11,683 nucleotides of DNA from an uncultured Alphaproteobacteria bacterium (GTDB taxonomy: Bacteria > Pseudomonadota > Alphaproteobacteria > Rs-D84). Every line of letters starts with the position of its first letter. Within the stretch, counting starts at the first letter, position 1. The stretch lies in the NCBI GenBank assembly GCA_946611025.1, contig CAMOCR010000017.1, forward strand, positions 1 through 11,683, read 5' to 3'. The translations under genes and the position numbers were made by a program. A model generated the notes under the pieces. The model was not told the origin of the DNA. It did no database searches and worked only from the letters and a program-made list of their open reading frames with translations. Positions 1 to 7,326 of the stretch are shown piece after piece.

Positions 1-3000
1 TATAACGGATAAGACGAAATAGCTGTTGCGCTTATATAGTTGCTATTTGTAGTAATCAAATACTGTTTACGTGTGCTGGTTGTGACCGTTGTGGCATCTG
101 CACTGGCAAAATACTTGAATTGTACATCACGCGACCACACTGGATACAATGTCATATCGCCGGTACACGAAACATTTGTTTGACCATCTGTATAAGTGAT
201 GGTTGACGTGTCACGGTCTGTTGCCCAACCACCGAAACTCCATCCGTTAGAAACATCTTGTTCGTCTACATATTCTGCTGTCTGTGGCAAATCATTAAAT
301 TTAGTCAATTTGCTTATTGGTGTACCATATGTGCATGTTTGTGTGCCAAGTGTATCGCTTCCAGATTTATATGTTATCGTGTAACCGTTCGCGGTCCATT
401 TCGCTGTGAATTTAATGTTTCCATATGTGCCTGTGGCAATCTTGAAGCCTTTTGCGCCTGATGATGAAGACCCAGTCCCCCAAGCCGTTGGCGCGGTTGT
501 CACAGTCCATCCGCCAAATGTATAACCGGTTTTGGTTGGGTCGCTGATGGTAATGGTCGAATCGGTCACCGTGTATGTTGTTGGGTGTGTTGTGCCATGT
601 GTGCCACCATCCAAAACATATTCAATTGTATATGTGTTCTTGGTCGCATTTGCGGTGTATGCGATGTTGCTGGCCCCCATTGTAAATGAATATGCATTTG
701 TTGTCGATACATCGGCGCCGCCAGATGTCTGGGTCCACTTTGACCATGTGTATCCACCACTTGCCGTTGCACCCAATGTGACGTTTGCACCATATTCATA
801 TGTCCCGGCACCAGACACCGATGCGATACCGGTACCCTTGGTCAATGTGACGGTGTATGTGTTCGTTGTCCATGTGGCGGTGATGGTTGCACTGCCACTG
901 GTCACACCAAGGTTGGTTTCATTACATGACACTGTTTGACCCGCGGTAAATGTTTTGCCATTGACAGACCACTTATCAAAAGTATATCCAGTGACCCCAG
1001 TTATCGCCGCCGGCATATCAAAGGTTGAACCATATGTGCATGATGTTGGGGTTGTTGGTGCGGTCCCATGCCCACCATTGTTAAAGTTTAATGTAATATC
1101 GTTTGTGCCACATGTGGTGCCACTGTATCCGCCAGAACATTCCCAAATTGCCGTAAATATGACCGTACCCGATGTTGAACGCAGGTTCTTGAACGATGTT
1201 TCGGTCGTGCTGGCAATCTCTGTGGCGGTGGTTGTTGATGAACCATATGTATGTGTCACAGAATCCATACCCGTGATTTTCCAACCCTTGAACGTGGCAT
1301 GTGCGTGTGTTGGGTTGTTGACTGTAAACGCGGTATCATATGTCGCACTGGTCGGGTGATTCGTTCCATATGACCCACCATTTAACGAGTATGACACCGT
1401 GTATTTGTTCGGTGTCCATCTGGTATAGAATGTTGTCGTTCCACCACCAGTGGTCACAATGTTTTTAGCGGCTGGGGTAAAATTGCCCTGGGCGTCTACA
1501 ACCATGATACCATCCGTGGCTTTTGTTGTATATACCCCGGCAAACTGGTATCCAGTCATTTGTGGCAATGTTGTTAATTTGGTAATGACCGTGGTTGCAC
1601 TACTATCGCTGTACATGCCAGAATCATACTTGCTGTATACAGATGTTGGAGATACAGCAACATTGGCTGTGCGTGATGACGATGATGCCGAATTGCTGGT
1701 CCAAAGATCAGTGTTCAGTGTTATTGCGCCAGAAATAATTTCTTTACAGACACAGGATTGTGCACCTGTGTTGGCAGAACATTTTACACTTGTGCCGGTG
1801 TCGGTTCCACCATTTGTACTGTACCCCGTGTCGCAAATACCAGCACATTGGGTTGGGGAGCTGCTTTCCACAGGTGTACCGTGACTATAGTCACATCTAT
1901 ACCAAACTGCAGACAATGTTGCTGTGCCACCCTGGGTTTTTACAAGTCTATCTAAGCTGCCAGTAATAAAACTACCGTCGGGTCTTATCATGTCATAGGT
2001 ATTGTTTTTGAAACCACCAAACCGAAAACCCTTTGTGCTGGGGATGGTTGTTAAACTGGTGATTTTATTCGACAGGGCACTGTCGGAATATACACCGGTA
2101 TCATACTTGGTGTATAATGTTGTTGGACTTACACTGGGCGCAGAATTTACATAGATTTTGTTTATATCTCCGTTAACAGTATAATAATCATTAACGGTTG
2201 TATCCAGTGTTATTGCACCCGATGTTACTGGAACCCAATGAGCATACAACGGATCTGAACAATGATCGTTTGTTAAAAAGTTACCATTGGCATCTATAAT
2301 TTGATTACCAGTAATTTTTCCCGTATAAAAACCAGTAAATGTATAGCCAACCATCTGTGGTATAAGACTTGAACTTGTTACTGGTGTTGTCAGAGACTGA
2401 TCAGTATATCTGCTTTTGTCACTACGTTTAACATAGATGTGTTCTGGTGCGGAAATTGTCGCCGTTTGTACAGCCGATGCTGACTGGGTTGATTCGGTCC
2501 AACGATCGCTGTACAGGTAGAAACTACAAAGAATGTCAGATTGCCATCCAGCATACAATGTTGTGTTCGCTGTCTTGTTCCATGTGCGCGCCGATGCACC
2601 CGCCGCAGTATAATACTGTGTGCCAGATGTATATGTCTCATTGTCATACCAACCCATAAATGTATATCCAGTACGGGTTGGGGCGGTTGTACTGATTTCC
2701 GGCATGTTCGCATCATATGTCGCCGTCACATCGGCACTTTGCCCACCGCTACCACCATTTGCATTAAATGATACAGTTGCTTTGACTGGTGTCCATTCGC
2801 AAACAAACGGAACAACACCAGACCACGTTTGCTGATCGCCTGCATCTAACAACTTATCAAAATCCCACGAATTACCATAGAAACTGCTAATATCCCCATC
2901 GCTGTCAATACTGGTAAATGGGTCGCCATTGTTTGCATCATTGCATAAATATTCAATACCACCCCCAGCAGAACAATCGATTTCTGCGCTATCAAACGTA

Positions 3001-3734
3001 TAACCGGTGGCAGAAGGTATCGTTACCGATGTGTCCCCATGGGCGACCGTTTGTGGCATATTATTTACAGTTATGTTTATGCTGGGACCACCAGAATTGT
3101 TTGTGCTACATGTTATTTGTCGTTGAATTGGTTGGCACGCGACATCACCGTTTGCAACAAGTGATCCAGTTGGTGTCCCAGTGGTTGTGTAACCCGCAGC
3201 GCAATTCCATATCATATAATATGTTGTGTCACTTGACGGACATACAATCGTTGTTCCTGTGCCAGATGAGCTGGTTGAAAAACCAGTGTTGGTGGCGTTT
3301 GTTTTGGTTGGTGTTGCATTAAACGCAACGCTTTGTCCAATAACGCATGTAATTGTAGCGTTGTTTGTGCCAGTCGGGTTAGATACCATTATGGCACCGT
3401 TGCTGATGGAACTGGGGCTTAAAGTAAATGTGCCAGATCCACCATTTTTGTTTATTGTGATTGTGACGGTGTTTAGTTTTGGACAAACGGCGCTACCGGT
3501 GCAATTATAATTGCCCGTTGGACACGTAAGGCACGAATTGCCTGCCACGATATCGTCATCAGATATCGTGCGGCCGTCATATGTCGTGCCGCAATCAGAC
3601 AGGTAGTACCCCGCATTACACGATGTGTACTTTTTGTATGTTGGGCATGAATAACCCGCGGCGAACGCATTCGCCCCAAAAACAACAAAACATACAAATG
3701 TCAAAAACCCAAGAAATCTGCGCAATTTCCCCAT
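1..3734 (-). CDS. Giant secreted repeat protein with InlB-type B-repeats (partial, C-terminus outside window)
   Basis: About 1,244 residues are visible in one unbroken frame that leaves the left edge, so the C-terminus and any anchor are unseen. Residues 1-25 form a Sec signal peptide: basic start (MGKLRR), hydrophobic core, and an A-F-A cleavage site before AGYSC. Residues 30-84 hold seven Cys. InlB B-repeat (Listeria-Bacteroides repeat) units with N/D-G-G, GYTF-x-GW and LYAxW signatures lie at about 317-396 and 774-1200. Three longer related repeats lie at about 397-773. The protein is rich in Thr, Ser, Gly and Tyr, as expected for an exported adhesin-like or envelope protein; the function is inferred. 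I chose the ATG at 3734 because AGAGGAAG lies just upstream. An in-frame ATG at 3758 has no ribosome site. A TATATT -10 at 3768-3773, with a poor -35, may drive it. It is probably monocistronic. Confidence 0.88.
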   Translation of the reverse strand, partial: MGKLRRFLGFLTFVCFVVFGANAFAAGYSCPTYKKYTSCNAGYYLSDCGTTYDGRTISDDDIVAGNSCLTCPTGNYNCTGSAVCPKLNTVTITINKNGGSGTFTLSPSSISNGAIMVSNPTGTNNATITCVIGQSVAFNATPTKTNATNTGFSTSSSGTGTTIVCPSSDTTYYMIWNCAAGYTTTGTPTGSLVANGDVACQPIQRQITCSTNNSGGPSINITVNNMPQTVAHGDTSVTIPSATGYTFDSAEIDCSAGGGIEYLCNDANNGDPFTSIDSDGDISSFYGNSWDFDKLLDAGDQQTWSGVVPFVCEWTPVKATVSFNANGGSGGQSADVTATYDANMPEISTTAPTRTGYTFMGWYDNETYTSGTQYYTAAGASARTWNKTANTTLYAGWQSDILCSFYLYSDRWTESTQSASAVQTATISAPEHIYVKRSDKSRYTDQSLTTPVTSSSLIPQMVGYTFTGFYTGKITGNQIIDANGNFLTNDHCSDPLYAHWVPVTSGAITLDTTVNDYYTVNGDINKIYVNSAPSVSPTTLYTKYDTGVYSDSALSNKITSLTTIPSTKGFRFGGFKNNTYDMIRPDGSFITGSLDRLVKTQGGTATLSAVWYRCDYSHGTPVESSSPTQCAGICDTGYSTNGGTDTGTSVKCSANTGAQSCVCKEIISGAITLNTDLWTSNSASSSSRTANVAVSPTSVYSKYDSGMYSDSSATTVITKLTTLPQMTGYQFAGVYTTKATDGIMVVDAQGNFTPAAKNIVTTGGGTTTFYTRWTPNKYTVSYSLNGGSYGTNHPTSATYDTAFTVNNPTHAHATFKGWKITGMDSVTHTYGSSTTTATEIASTTETSFKNLRSTSGTVIFTAIWECSGGYSGTTCGTNDITLNFNNGGHGTAPTTPTSCTYGSTFDMPAAITGVTGYTFDKWSVNGKTFTAGQTVSCNETNLGVTSGSATITATWTTNTYTVTLTKGTGIASVSGAGTYEYGANVTLGATASGGYTWSKWTQTSGGADVSTTNAYSFTMGASNIAYTANATKNTYTIEYVLDGGTHGTTHPTTYTVTDSTITISDPTKTGYTFGGWTVTTAPTAWGTGSSSSGAKGFKIATGTYGNIKFTAKWTANGYTITYKSGSDTLGTQTCTYGTPISKLTKFNDLPQTAEYVDEQDVSNGWSFGGWATDRDTSTITYTDGQTNVSCTGDMTLYPVWSRDVQFKYFASADATTVTTSTRKQYLITTNSNYISATAISSYPL
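135..1415 (-). repeat. Cluster of five divergent InlB-type repeats
   Basis: Five units follow one another, with terminal Trp or equivalent near 1143, 870, 632, 392 and 135. They begin with YTVSYSLNGG, ITLNFNNGG, YTVTLTKGTG, YTIEYVLDGG and YTITYKSGSD. They carry GW or KW cores such as GYTFDKW and GYTFGGW, and end in TAIW, TATW, TAN, TAKW and LYPVW. The third lacks NGG and the final Trp, and reads like the divergent InlB B-repeat (Flg_new_2 type: YGANVTLGATASGGYTWSKW, then YSFTM). A short Cys-containing turn (CSGGYSGTTC) lies between the first and second units. Bases 1-134 encode further residues that I could not classify. Confidence 0.78.
1416..2545 (-). repeat. Three copies of a second, about 105-aa repeat family in the giant protein
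   Basis: Three consecutive units end at Trp codons near 2234, 1902 and 1416. Units 2 and 3 open with SGAITL-[DN]-T, then share Y-[TS]-KYD-[ST]-G-x-YSDS, a K/ITxLTT-[IL]-P stretch and a G-[FY]-x-F-x-G core. Units 1 and 3 share [IL]PQM-x-GY-x-F-x-G-x-YT followed by [IV]DA-x-GNF. All close with an aromatic-x-W like the LYAxW of InlB repeats. The GY-x-F-x-G and terminal W suggest an expanded InlB-like fold with an extra N-terminal segment. A Cys-rich linker (about 1740-1900, seven Cys) separates units 2 and 3. The DNA also echoes: 'tcatacttg-tgtata' recurs near 1624 and 2103. Confidence 0.75.
2546..2785 (-). repeat. First InlB-type B-repeat of the giant protein
   Basis: This is the cleanest InlB/Flg_new unit of the protein (residues about 317-396). 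It opens with VSFNANGGSGG, has the central PTRTGYTFMGWYDNE and closes with NTTLYAGW. These are the three hallmarks of the Listeria-Bacteroides repeat: a beta strand with NGG, GYTFxGW, and LYAxW. It sits directly ahead of the second repeat family, separated from the other InlB units by about 375 residues. Confidence 0.85.
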
Positions 3735-3824
3735 TTCTTCCTCTCTTTTGTTATTCATGGTAGAAAAAATATAGCGGGTTGCGCAAGTAAAAAAACACAC
3801 ATATATATAAAGGTGCAAATAAAC

Positions 3825-3857
3825 AAAAAAACACGCCATCGGCGTGTCAATTTTTTT
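3825..3857 (-). terminator. Rho-independent terminator after the tRNA, likely bidirectional
   Basis: The 7-bp stem ACACGCC/GGCGTGT (3831-3837 with 3841-3847) has a 3-base loop. On the minus strand it is followed directly by a run of six or more U, so it ends the tRNA transcript. On the plus strand a seven-T run follows after CAA. It also insulates the giant gene from tRNA transcription. Confidence 0.85.
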
Positions 3858-3859
3858 CG

Positions 3860-3936
3860 TGGTGGGTTATGTAGGACTCGAACCCACGACCAAAGCGTTA
3901 TGAGCGCTCCGCTCTAACCAACTGAGCTAATAACCC
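3860..3936 (-). tRNA. tRNA with CAT anticodon (tRNA-Ile2 more likely than elongator tRNA-Met)
   Basis: This 77-nt cloverleaf has the acceptor GGGTTAT/ATAACCC, D arm GCTC...GAGC with AGTTGGTTA, anticodon stem GAGCG/CGCTT around loop CTCATAA, and T arm GTGGG-TTCGAGT-CCTAC. Discriminator A is followed by a genomically encoded CCA. The CAT anticodon is read by initiator Met, elongator Met or Ile2 (after lysidine modification by TilS). A paired first base (G1 with C72) argues against the initiator. The anticodon arm and following GGTCG resemble the tRNA-Ile2 of E. coli and alphaproteobacteria from memory. Identity between Ile2 and Met is inference. Confidence 0.93.
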
Positions 3937-3945
3937 ACGGCGGTC

Positions 3946-3973
3946 ATTATATCTGTTTTTGATTTCCTTGCAA
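3946..3973 (-). promoter_or_regulatory. Sigma70-type promoter of the tRNA
   Basis: On the minus strand, TTGCAA (3968-3973) and a perfect TATAAT (3946-3951) are separated by 16 bp. The predicted start, about 7 nt downstream, falls near 3939, only a few bases before the mature tRNA 5' end at 3936. Confidence 0.82.
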
Positions 3974-3988
3974 GAGATTTTTATTAAA

Positions 3989-4129
3989 AGTTCAAAGTGC
4001 AAAGTGCAGAGTTCAAAGTCTTTCCATCAATTTGATGGGAACTTGGCTCACTGGAATATGGTTCCAGATAATAAAATCCCCTTCGCTGGCGAAGGGGTGG
4101 CGGTGAATACCGACGGGGTAGTGGTACCC
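3989..4129. repeat. Intergenic array of five small hairpins with a short direct-repeat lead-in
   Basis: The stretch between the tRNA promoter and the helicase has no convincing gene. It starts with short near-repeats of TTCAAAGT and GCAAAGTGC (3989-4019). Five perfect inverted repeats follow: CCATCA/TGATGG (4024-4038), CTGGAA/TTCCAG (4051-4067), CCCCTTCGC/GCGAAGGGG (4078-4097), CGGT/ACCG (4101-4112) and GGGTA/TACCC (4116-4129). None has a strong U-run, so a simple terminator is unlikely, although the third could end minus-strand transcripts weakly. It could be a dispersed palindromic repeat element or a structured leader for the helicase. Confidence 0.6.
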
Positions 4130-4176
4130 GTAGCATAATTCAAAATATTTTTTATCTCGTTGCAATGGGGGGCGAA

Positions 4177-5466
4177 ATGTGCCAATATTCGTCCATGGCG
4201 GAAATTGTCCCGATTTTGAACGATGCACAAATGTCGGCGTTTAATACGCTGGAACATACGCATTCAAATGTTTTGATTCTGGGGCCGGCGGGTACCGGAA
4301 AATCAACATTTGTGAACTATATCAAATCTGCATCGAAAAAGCGCGTTGTTTGTGCGTGTCCAACGGCGGTGTCGGCGTTAAATGTCGGGGGACAAACGAT
4401 TCATTCGCTGTTTCAAATTCAGCCACGCGATTTTATTATGACCGAATTGTTGAAATTAAAGGCAAAGCCGCGCAATATATTGAACGCAACCGATGTTTTG
4501 ATTATTGATGAAATTTCCATGGTTGCGCCCGATTTGCTGGATGCGATGGATTGGTTGGCGCGTGCAGCGCGGCATAATAATGAGCCGTTTGGGGGAATTC
4601 AAATTGTGGCGATTGGCGATTTGTTCCAATTGCCGCCGGTTATTACGCGCGATGCTGCGGGGTACTATGCAGTCGAATACGAACACGAAAACGCATATTT
4701 CTTTGATTCACATGTGTACAAGCGGTCAAATTTTGTGCCATTTAACTTTGAAACGGTTTATCGCCAGAACGATGGTGATTTGTTGACGCACCTGATGCGG
4801 TTGCGTGGGAATGATTTGTCGGCATTGGAATTTTTTAATAATTGTCACATCGCGGATGCCGCGCGGCGTGCAAACGCGGTGTTGATTACGCCATTTCGGG
4901 CGGTTGCCGAACACATAAATACCGACCGGTTGAACCAGATTGGTGCGCCGGCGGTGACATACACCGGTGAATTGACCGGAAACTTTGCCGAACGCGATGT
5001 GCCGGCACCAATGAATTTAACACTAAAGCAGGGCGCATTGGTCGTTTTTGTTAAAAATGGTGATAAATGGCACAATGGGTCGATGGGAATTGTTGAACAA
5101 TTAAATGCGCGTGAAATTATTGTGCAATTGCTGAATAAAAACCACGATGTTGTGGTGGTAAAACCGGAAAAATGGCAAAAAATTGAATATTCGCGCGATG
5201 AAAACGACCGAATAACTGAAAACGAAGTCGGCAGTTTCAAACAATTCCCGCTAAATCTGGGCTATGCCATGACCATACACAAGGCCCAAGGTAAAACATT
5301 GGACGCGGTTGTGGTTGATATTTCGCGGGGGGCATTTGCACACGGGCAAACATATGTTGCGCTGTCGCGTACGCGCAGCGCCGCCGATATGCATGTGGCA
5401 ACACCGCTGCGTCCGCGCGATGTGATATTTGACCCGCGGGTTATCGAATTCATTACTGATAAATGA
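4177..5466 (+). CDS. Pif1-family SF1B DNA helicase, compact form
   Basis: This is an ATP-dependent DNA helicase of the Pif1/RecD-like superfamily 1B. The motifs, numbered from the start used, run in order: Walker A GPAGTGKS (36-43), Walker B LIIDEISM (108-115), motif III GDLFQLPPV (147-155), YRQ (195-197), the 2B-type GYAMTIHKAQGKTLD (362-376), and TYVALSRTRS with the motif VI Arg (392-401). At about 430 residues it matches compact bacterial Pif1 proteins such as the Bacteroides one and has no extra domains. Known roles of the family are unwinding 5'-to-3', clearing G-quadruplexes and stalled forks. I favour the ATG at 4177 because GGGGGG lies 4 nt upstream. ATGs at 4165 and 4195 are in frame but lack a ribosome site. 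No clear promoter was found; the hairpin array precedes it. No frameshift or missing motif was seen. Confidence 0.92.
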   Translation: MCQYSSMAEIVPILNDAQMSAFNTLEHTHSNVLILGPAGTGKSTFVNYIKSASKKRVVCACPTAVSALNVGGQTIHSLFQIQPRDFIMTELLKLKAKPRNILNATDVLIIDEISMVAPDLLDAMDWLARAARHNNEPFGGIQIVAIGDLFQLPPVITRDAAGYYAVEYEHENAYFFDSHVYKRSNFVPFNFETVYRQNDGDLLTHLMRLRGNDLSALEFFNNCHIADAARRANAVLITPFRAVAEHINTDRLNQIGAPAVTYTGELTGNFAERDVPAPMNLTLKQGALVVFVKNGDKWHNGSMGIVEQLNAREIIVQLLNKNHDVVVVKPEKWQKIEYSRDENDRITENEVGSFKQFPLNLGYAMTIHKAQGKTLDAVVVDISRGAFAHGQTYVALSRTRSAADMHVATPLRPRDVIFDPRVIEFITDK

Positions 5467-5470
5467 AATG

Positions 5471-5499
5471 TTGACAATTTTATTAATTTGTATTATAAA
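5471..5499 (+). promoter_or_regulatory. Strong sigma70-type promoter for the 230-aa membrane protein
   Basis: A consensus TTGACA (5471-5476), a 17-bp AT-rich spacer and TATAAA (5494-5499) lie just after the helicase stop. The predicted start is near 5506, giving a leader of about 34 nt before the ATG at 5540. This is the best promoter in the window and argues that the downstream gene is transcribed independently of the helicase. Confidence 0.85.
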
Positions 5500-5539
5500 T
5501 TACTGTCGTAGAGAACTAAATATCCCAGGGGGCAGTAAT

Positions 5540-6232
5540 ATGAATAAAAACAATAGCAAAGAAAAGTCATTAAAATTAGATTTGACGCTGCTTATGCAGA
5601 CACGCAATTTAATGTTTGGCTTTTTGGCGCTTTCAAGCCTGCTATTCGTTGGCAGCGCGGTTGCCGATGGTGTTGATAATATAAAAACGACCAAAGAATT
5701 GCACAAAGATTTGTATGGAAAAACAAAGCTTAGCCGTGAAAACAAAAAAGATTTAGCAAAAGATTTGACCGGCAACGCGATTGTTTGTGTTGTGGCTTTT
5801 GCGATTTTCTTTATGTTGGTTAATACATTACGCACAGCCAAGCGCTATAACGATGCGGCGGCAATTCGTATCGCGCGCCGGTATATGCTTAAAATGCGTA
5901 ATATAAACCCAGAATTAAAGAAATATGACCATATCTTGAACAATGAAATGGCGTTATATAATATCGCATGTGGTGTCGCCAACATGATGCCATTTGGTAC
6001 AATAATGGAAATGGGCGCTGATTGGGATGCATTGCGCTATCGTTCGGAACGGGTTGATACCAAATATGATGAATTAAGATTAAAAAATGTCGCAATTCAG
6101 TCAATCGTCAACGATGTCCGCCATGTCGCCAAGGACAACCCAGAATTTATGAATAAATTGGTTGTGTTGGTCGAATCAAGTGCGAAAACATTCGTCTTGG
6201 GTAAATATATGAAAAATCAAAAAGTACGATAA
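5540..6232 (+). CDS. Uncharacterised protein with two hydrophobic helices (230 aa)
   Basis: I do not recognise the family. A Lys-rich N-terminus (1-22) is followed by a hydrophobic segment (about 24-42) that ends in GSAVADG. It could be a transmembrane helix or a late signal peptide with an A-V-A cleavage site. A charged loop rich in Lys and Glu (45-75) leads to a second membrane helix (about 78-96, IVCVVAFAIFFMLVNTL). The remaining 130 residues are basic, helical and probably cytoplasmic if both helices span. The start at 5540 is chosen because AGGGGG lies 8 nt upstream and the promoter at 5471-5499 would be inside any longer reading. An in-frame ATG at 5429 overlaps the helicase end and is rejected. 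It is followed by a strong terminator, so it is a single-gene unit. Confidence 0.8.
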   Translation: MNKNNSKEKSLKLDLTLLMQTRNLMFGFLALSSLLFVGSAVADGVDNIKTTKELHKDLYGKTKLSRENKKDLAKDLTGNAIVCVVAFAIFFMLVNTLRTAKRYNDAAAIRIARRYMLKMRNINPELKKYDHILNNEMALYNIACGVANMMPFGTIMEMGADWDALRYRSERVDTKYDELRLKNVAIQSIVNDVRHVAKDNPEFMNKLVVLVESSAKTFVLGKYMKNQKVR

Positions 6233-6248
6233 ATTGGTATTTAATATG

Positions 6249-6283
6249 TAAAAAAGATTCCGCAAATGCGGAATCTTTTTTTT
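6249..6283. terminator. Bidirectional rho-independent terminator between converging genes
   Basis: The stem GATTCCGC/GCGGAATC (6256-6275, with an A-T closing pair and a short loop) is flanked by an A-run on the left and an eight-T run on the right. It therefore works on both strands. It ends the 230-aa gene on the plus strand and the long minus-strand operon, whose last stop codon (6282-6284) lies in the T-run. Confidence 0.93.
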
Positions 6284-7325
6284 ATCGCGTGTTTGACTTT
6301 TCTGCCTGCATATCGTGTTGCATAATTTTCATAAAAAATTCGCCATTTTGTTTCAGTGTTTCAAAGTCTGGACGAACAATGTCGGTCGGCATAGCCGATG
6401 TGATTAAATCGCGGATTGCCGGAATTGGTGCGCCACGTTGGGATGCAATGACACCGTTTATAATTGCATTGCGTTCTGCCGCCATAATAATCGCACCGTC
6501 TGGGGTTAACATGTCTTGGTTTTTGTTCGGGACCAATCCTGTTATTTGATGTTCATCAATCAATTGATATGTAAAACCATATACCGCAAAGAAGTTGCCC
6601 AGCGAAAAATAAGACGGCAACAAATCTTCGTTATGTTCATAAACATATTGTGAAAATTTGTTATGAAAATTCATTTTTGTGTCGTTTGCAGACATAAATG
6701 AAATCGTATTAAACTTATTCTTTTCCAATGGTGAAACCGGTGCGTGTTGTACAACCAACAGGTTTTTCATAATGTTCGCGATAACACGGTTGTCGTATCC
6801 GTGTTTACGCATGTCCACGACCATTATATCTTGAAATGCATATGCCGGCACAGAACCATGACTGTGTGTAAAAATAATCAAATTACGAATGTTTTGTAAT
6901 GCTTCTAAATCTGGTAATTTATTATCATTTTTATCAACGATGCACGGACGAATAACATAGCCGTATAAATCTTGAATATAATTATCATTAATGTCAAACA
7001 GTGCGTTGTTTTTGTTTAATATTTTTGAACGGGCATTTTTGAAAACATTTGCGCGTTCGGTGTTGCGATTTGTTGTGTTGAAATCATAATATGCCGAATA
7101 TATATCAACATCGCGTAAACCGTAAAATGCAACCAGACGCGATATCATTGATGCATAGTAATTTGCATCTTTGACCGATTGCGTTCTTTCGCCACCGAAT
7201 ATAACAATGCGTGTTTTATTTGTTGGGATGTTTGTTGCGGCCACTGCACCATAAACACATGTATCGCTTTTTGCGATTCTGCGAATTATCTTTGCGTGTG
7301 TTTTGTATGGTGCATTTTGTTCCAT
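6282..7325 (-). CDS. Uncharacterised protein with a hydrolase-like His-Ser-His-Gly motif (347 aa)
   Basis: The family is not recognised. A predicted beta strand (RIVIFGGE, 39-46) and a later strand running into FTHSHGS (152-158) look like the nucleophile elbow of an alpha/beta hydrolase, with Ser155 as candidate nucleophile. A further strand reads NLLVVQHAPVS (188-198), then ISFMSANDTKM (208-218) with Asp215 as a possible acid. A catalytic His is not obvious (His259 is one candidate). There is no signal peptide or membrane helix, so it is probably cytoplasmic. The ATG at 7325 has AAGGA 8 nt upstream and is 1 nt beyond the rimI stop, so it is translationally coupled. A longer reading from 7412 would overlap rimI and is rejected. 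It is last in the operon. Hydrolase activity is a low-confidence inference. Confidence 0.82.
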   Translation of the reverse strand: MEQNAPYKTHAKIIRRIAKSDTCVYGAVAATNIPTNKTRIVIFGGERTQSVKDANYYASMISRLVAFYGLRDVDIYSAYYDFNTTNRNTERANVFKNARSKILNKNNALFDINDNYIQDLYGYVIRPCIVDKNDNKLPDLEALQNIRNLIIFTHSHGSVPAYAFQDIMVVDMRKHGYDNRVIANIMKNLLVVQHAPVSPLEKNKFNTISFMSANDTKMNFHNKFSQYVYEHNEDLLPSYFSLGNFFAVYGFTYQLIDEHQITGLVPNKNQDMLTPDGAIIMAAERNAIINGVIASQRGAPIPAIRDLITSAMPTDIVRPDFETLKQNGEFFMKIMQHDMQAEKSNTR

Positions 7326-7326
7326 G

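Noticed and set aside
196..3510. Several plus-strand open frames of 60-145 codons opposite the giant gene
   Set aside because: They mostly share one frame, antisense to the repeat protein, and mirror its Thr/Gly/Tyr-rich codons. They have no ribosome sites or recognisable products, and the minus frame is continuous with clear domains.
3735..3758. In-frame ATG at 3758 as the start of the giant protein
   Set aside because: It has no ribosome site and would put acidic residues ahead of the signal peptide. The ATG at 3734 follows AGAGGAAG and gives a standard Sec signal.
3989..4019. CRISPR-like or iteron-like direct repeats (AAAGTGC/TTCAAAGT)
   Set aside because: The repeats are only 7-9 bases, imperfect, and have no spacers of regular length; no cas or rep gene is present.
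4013..4263. Minus-strand frames over the hairpin array and helicase start
   Set aside because: They consist of translated inverted repeats and the antisense of the helicase N-terminus, with no ribosome site or domain.
5429..5539. Upstream ATG at 5429 for the membrane protein
   Set aside because: It overlaps the helicase end and would place the consensus promoter at 5471-5499 inside the coding region. The ATG at 5540 has AGGGGG at proper spacing.
5540..6232. Similarity of the membrane protein's first helix to conjugation protein TraE
   Set aside because: Only the generic N-terminal hydrophobic pattern fits. The second helix and the basic C-terminal part do not follow TraE, and no transfer genes are nearby.
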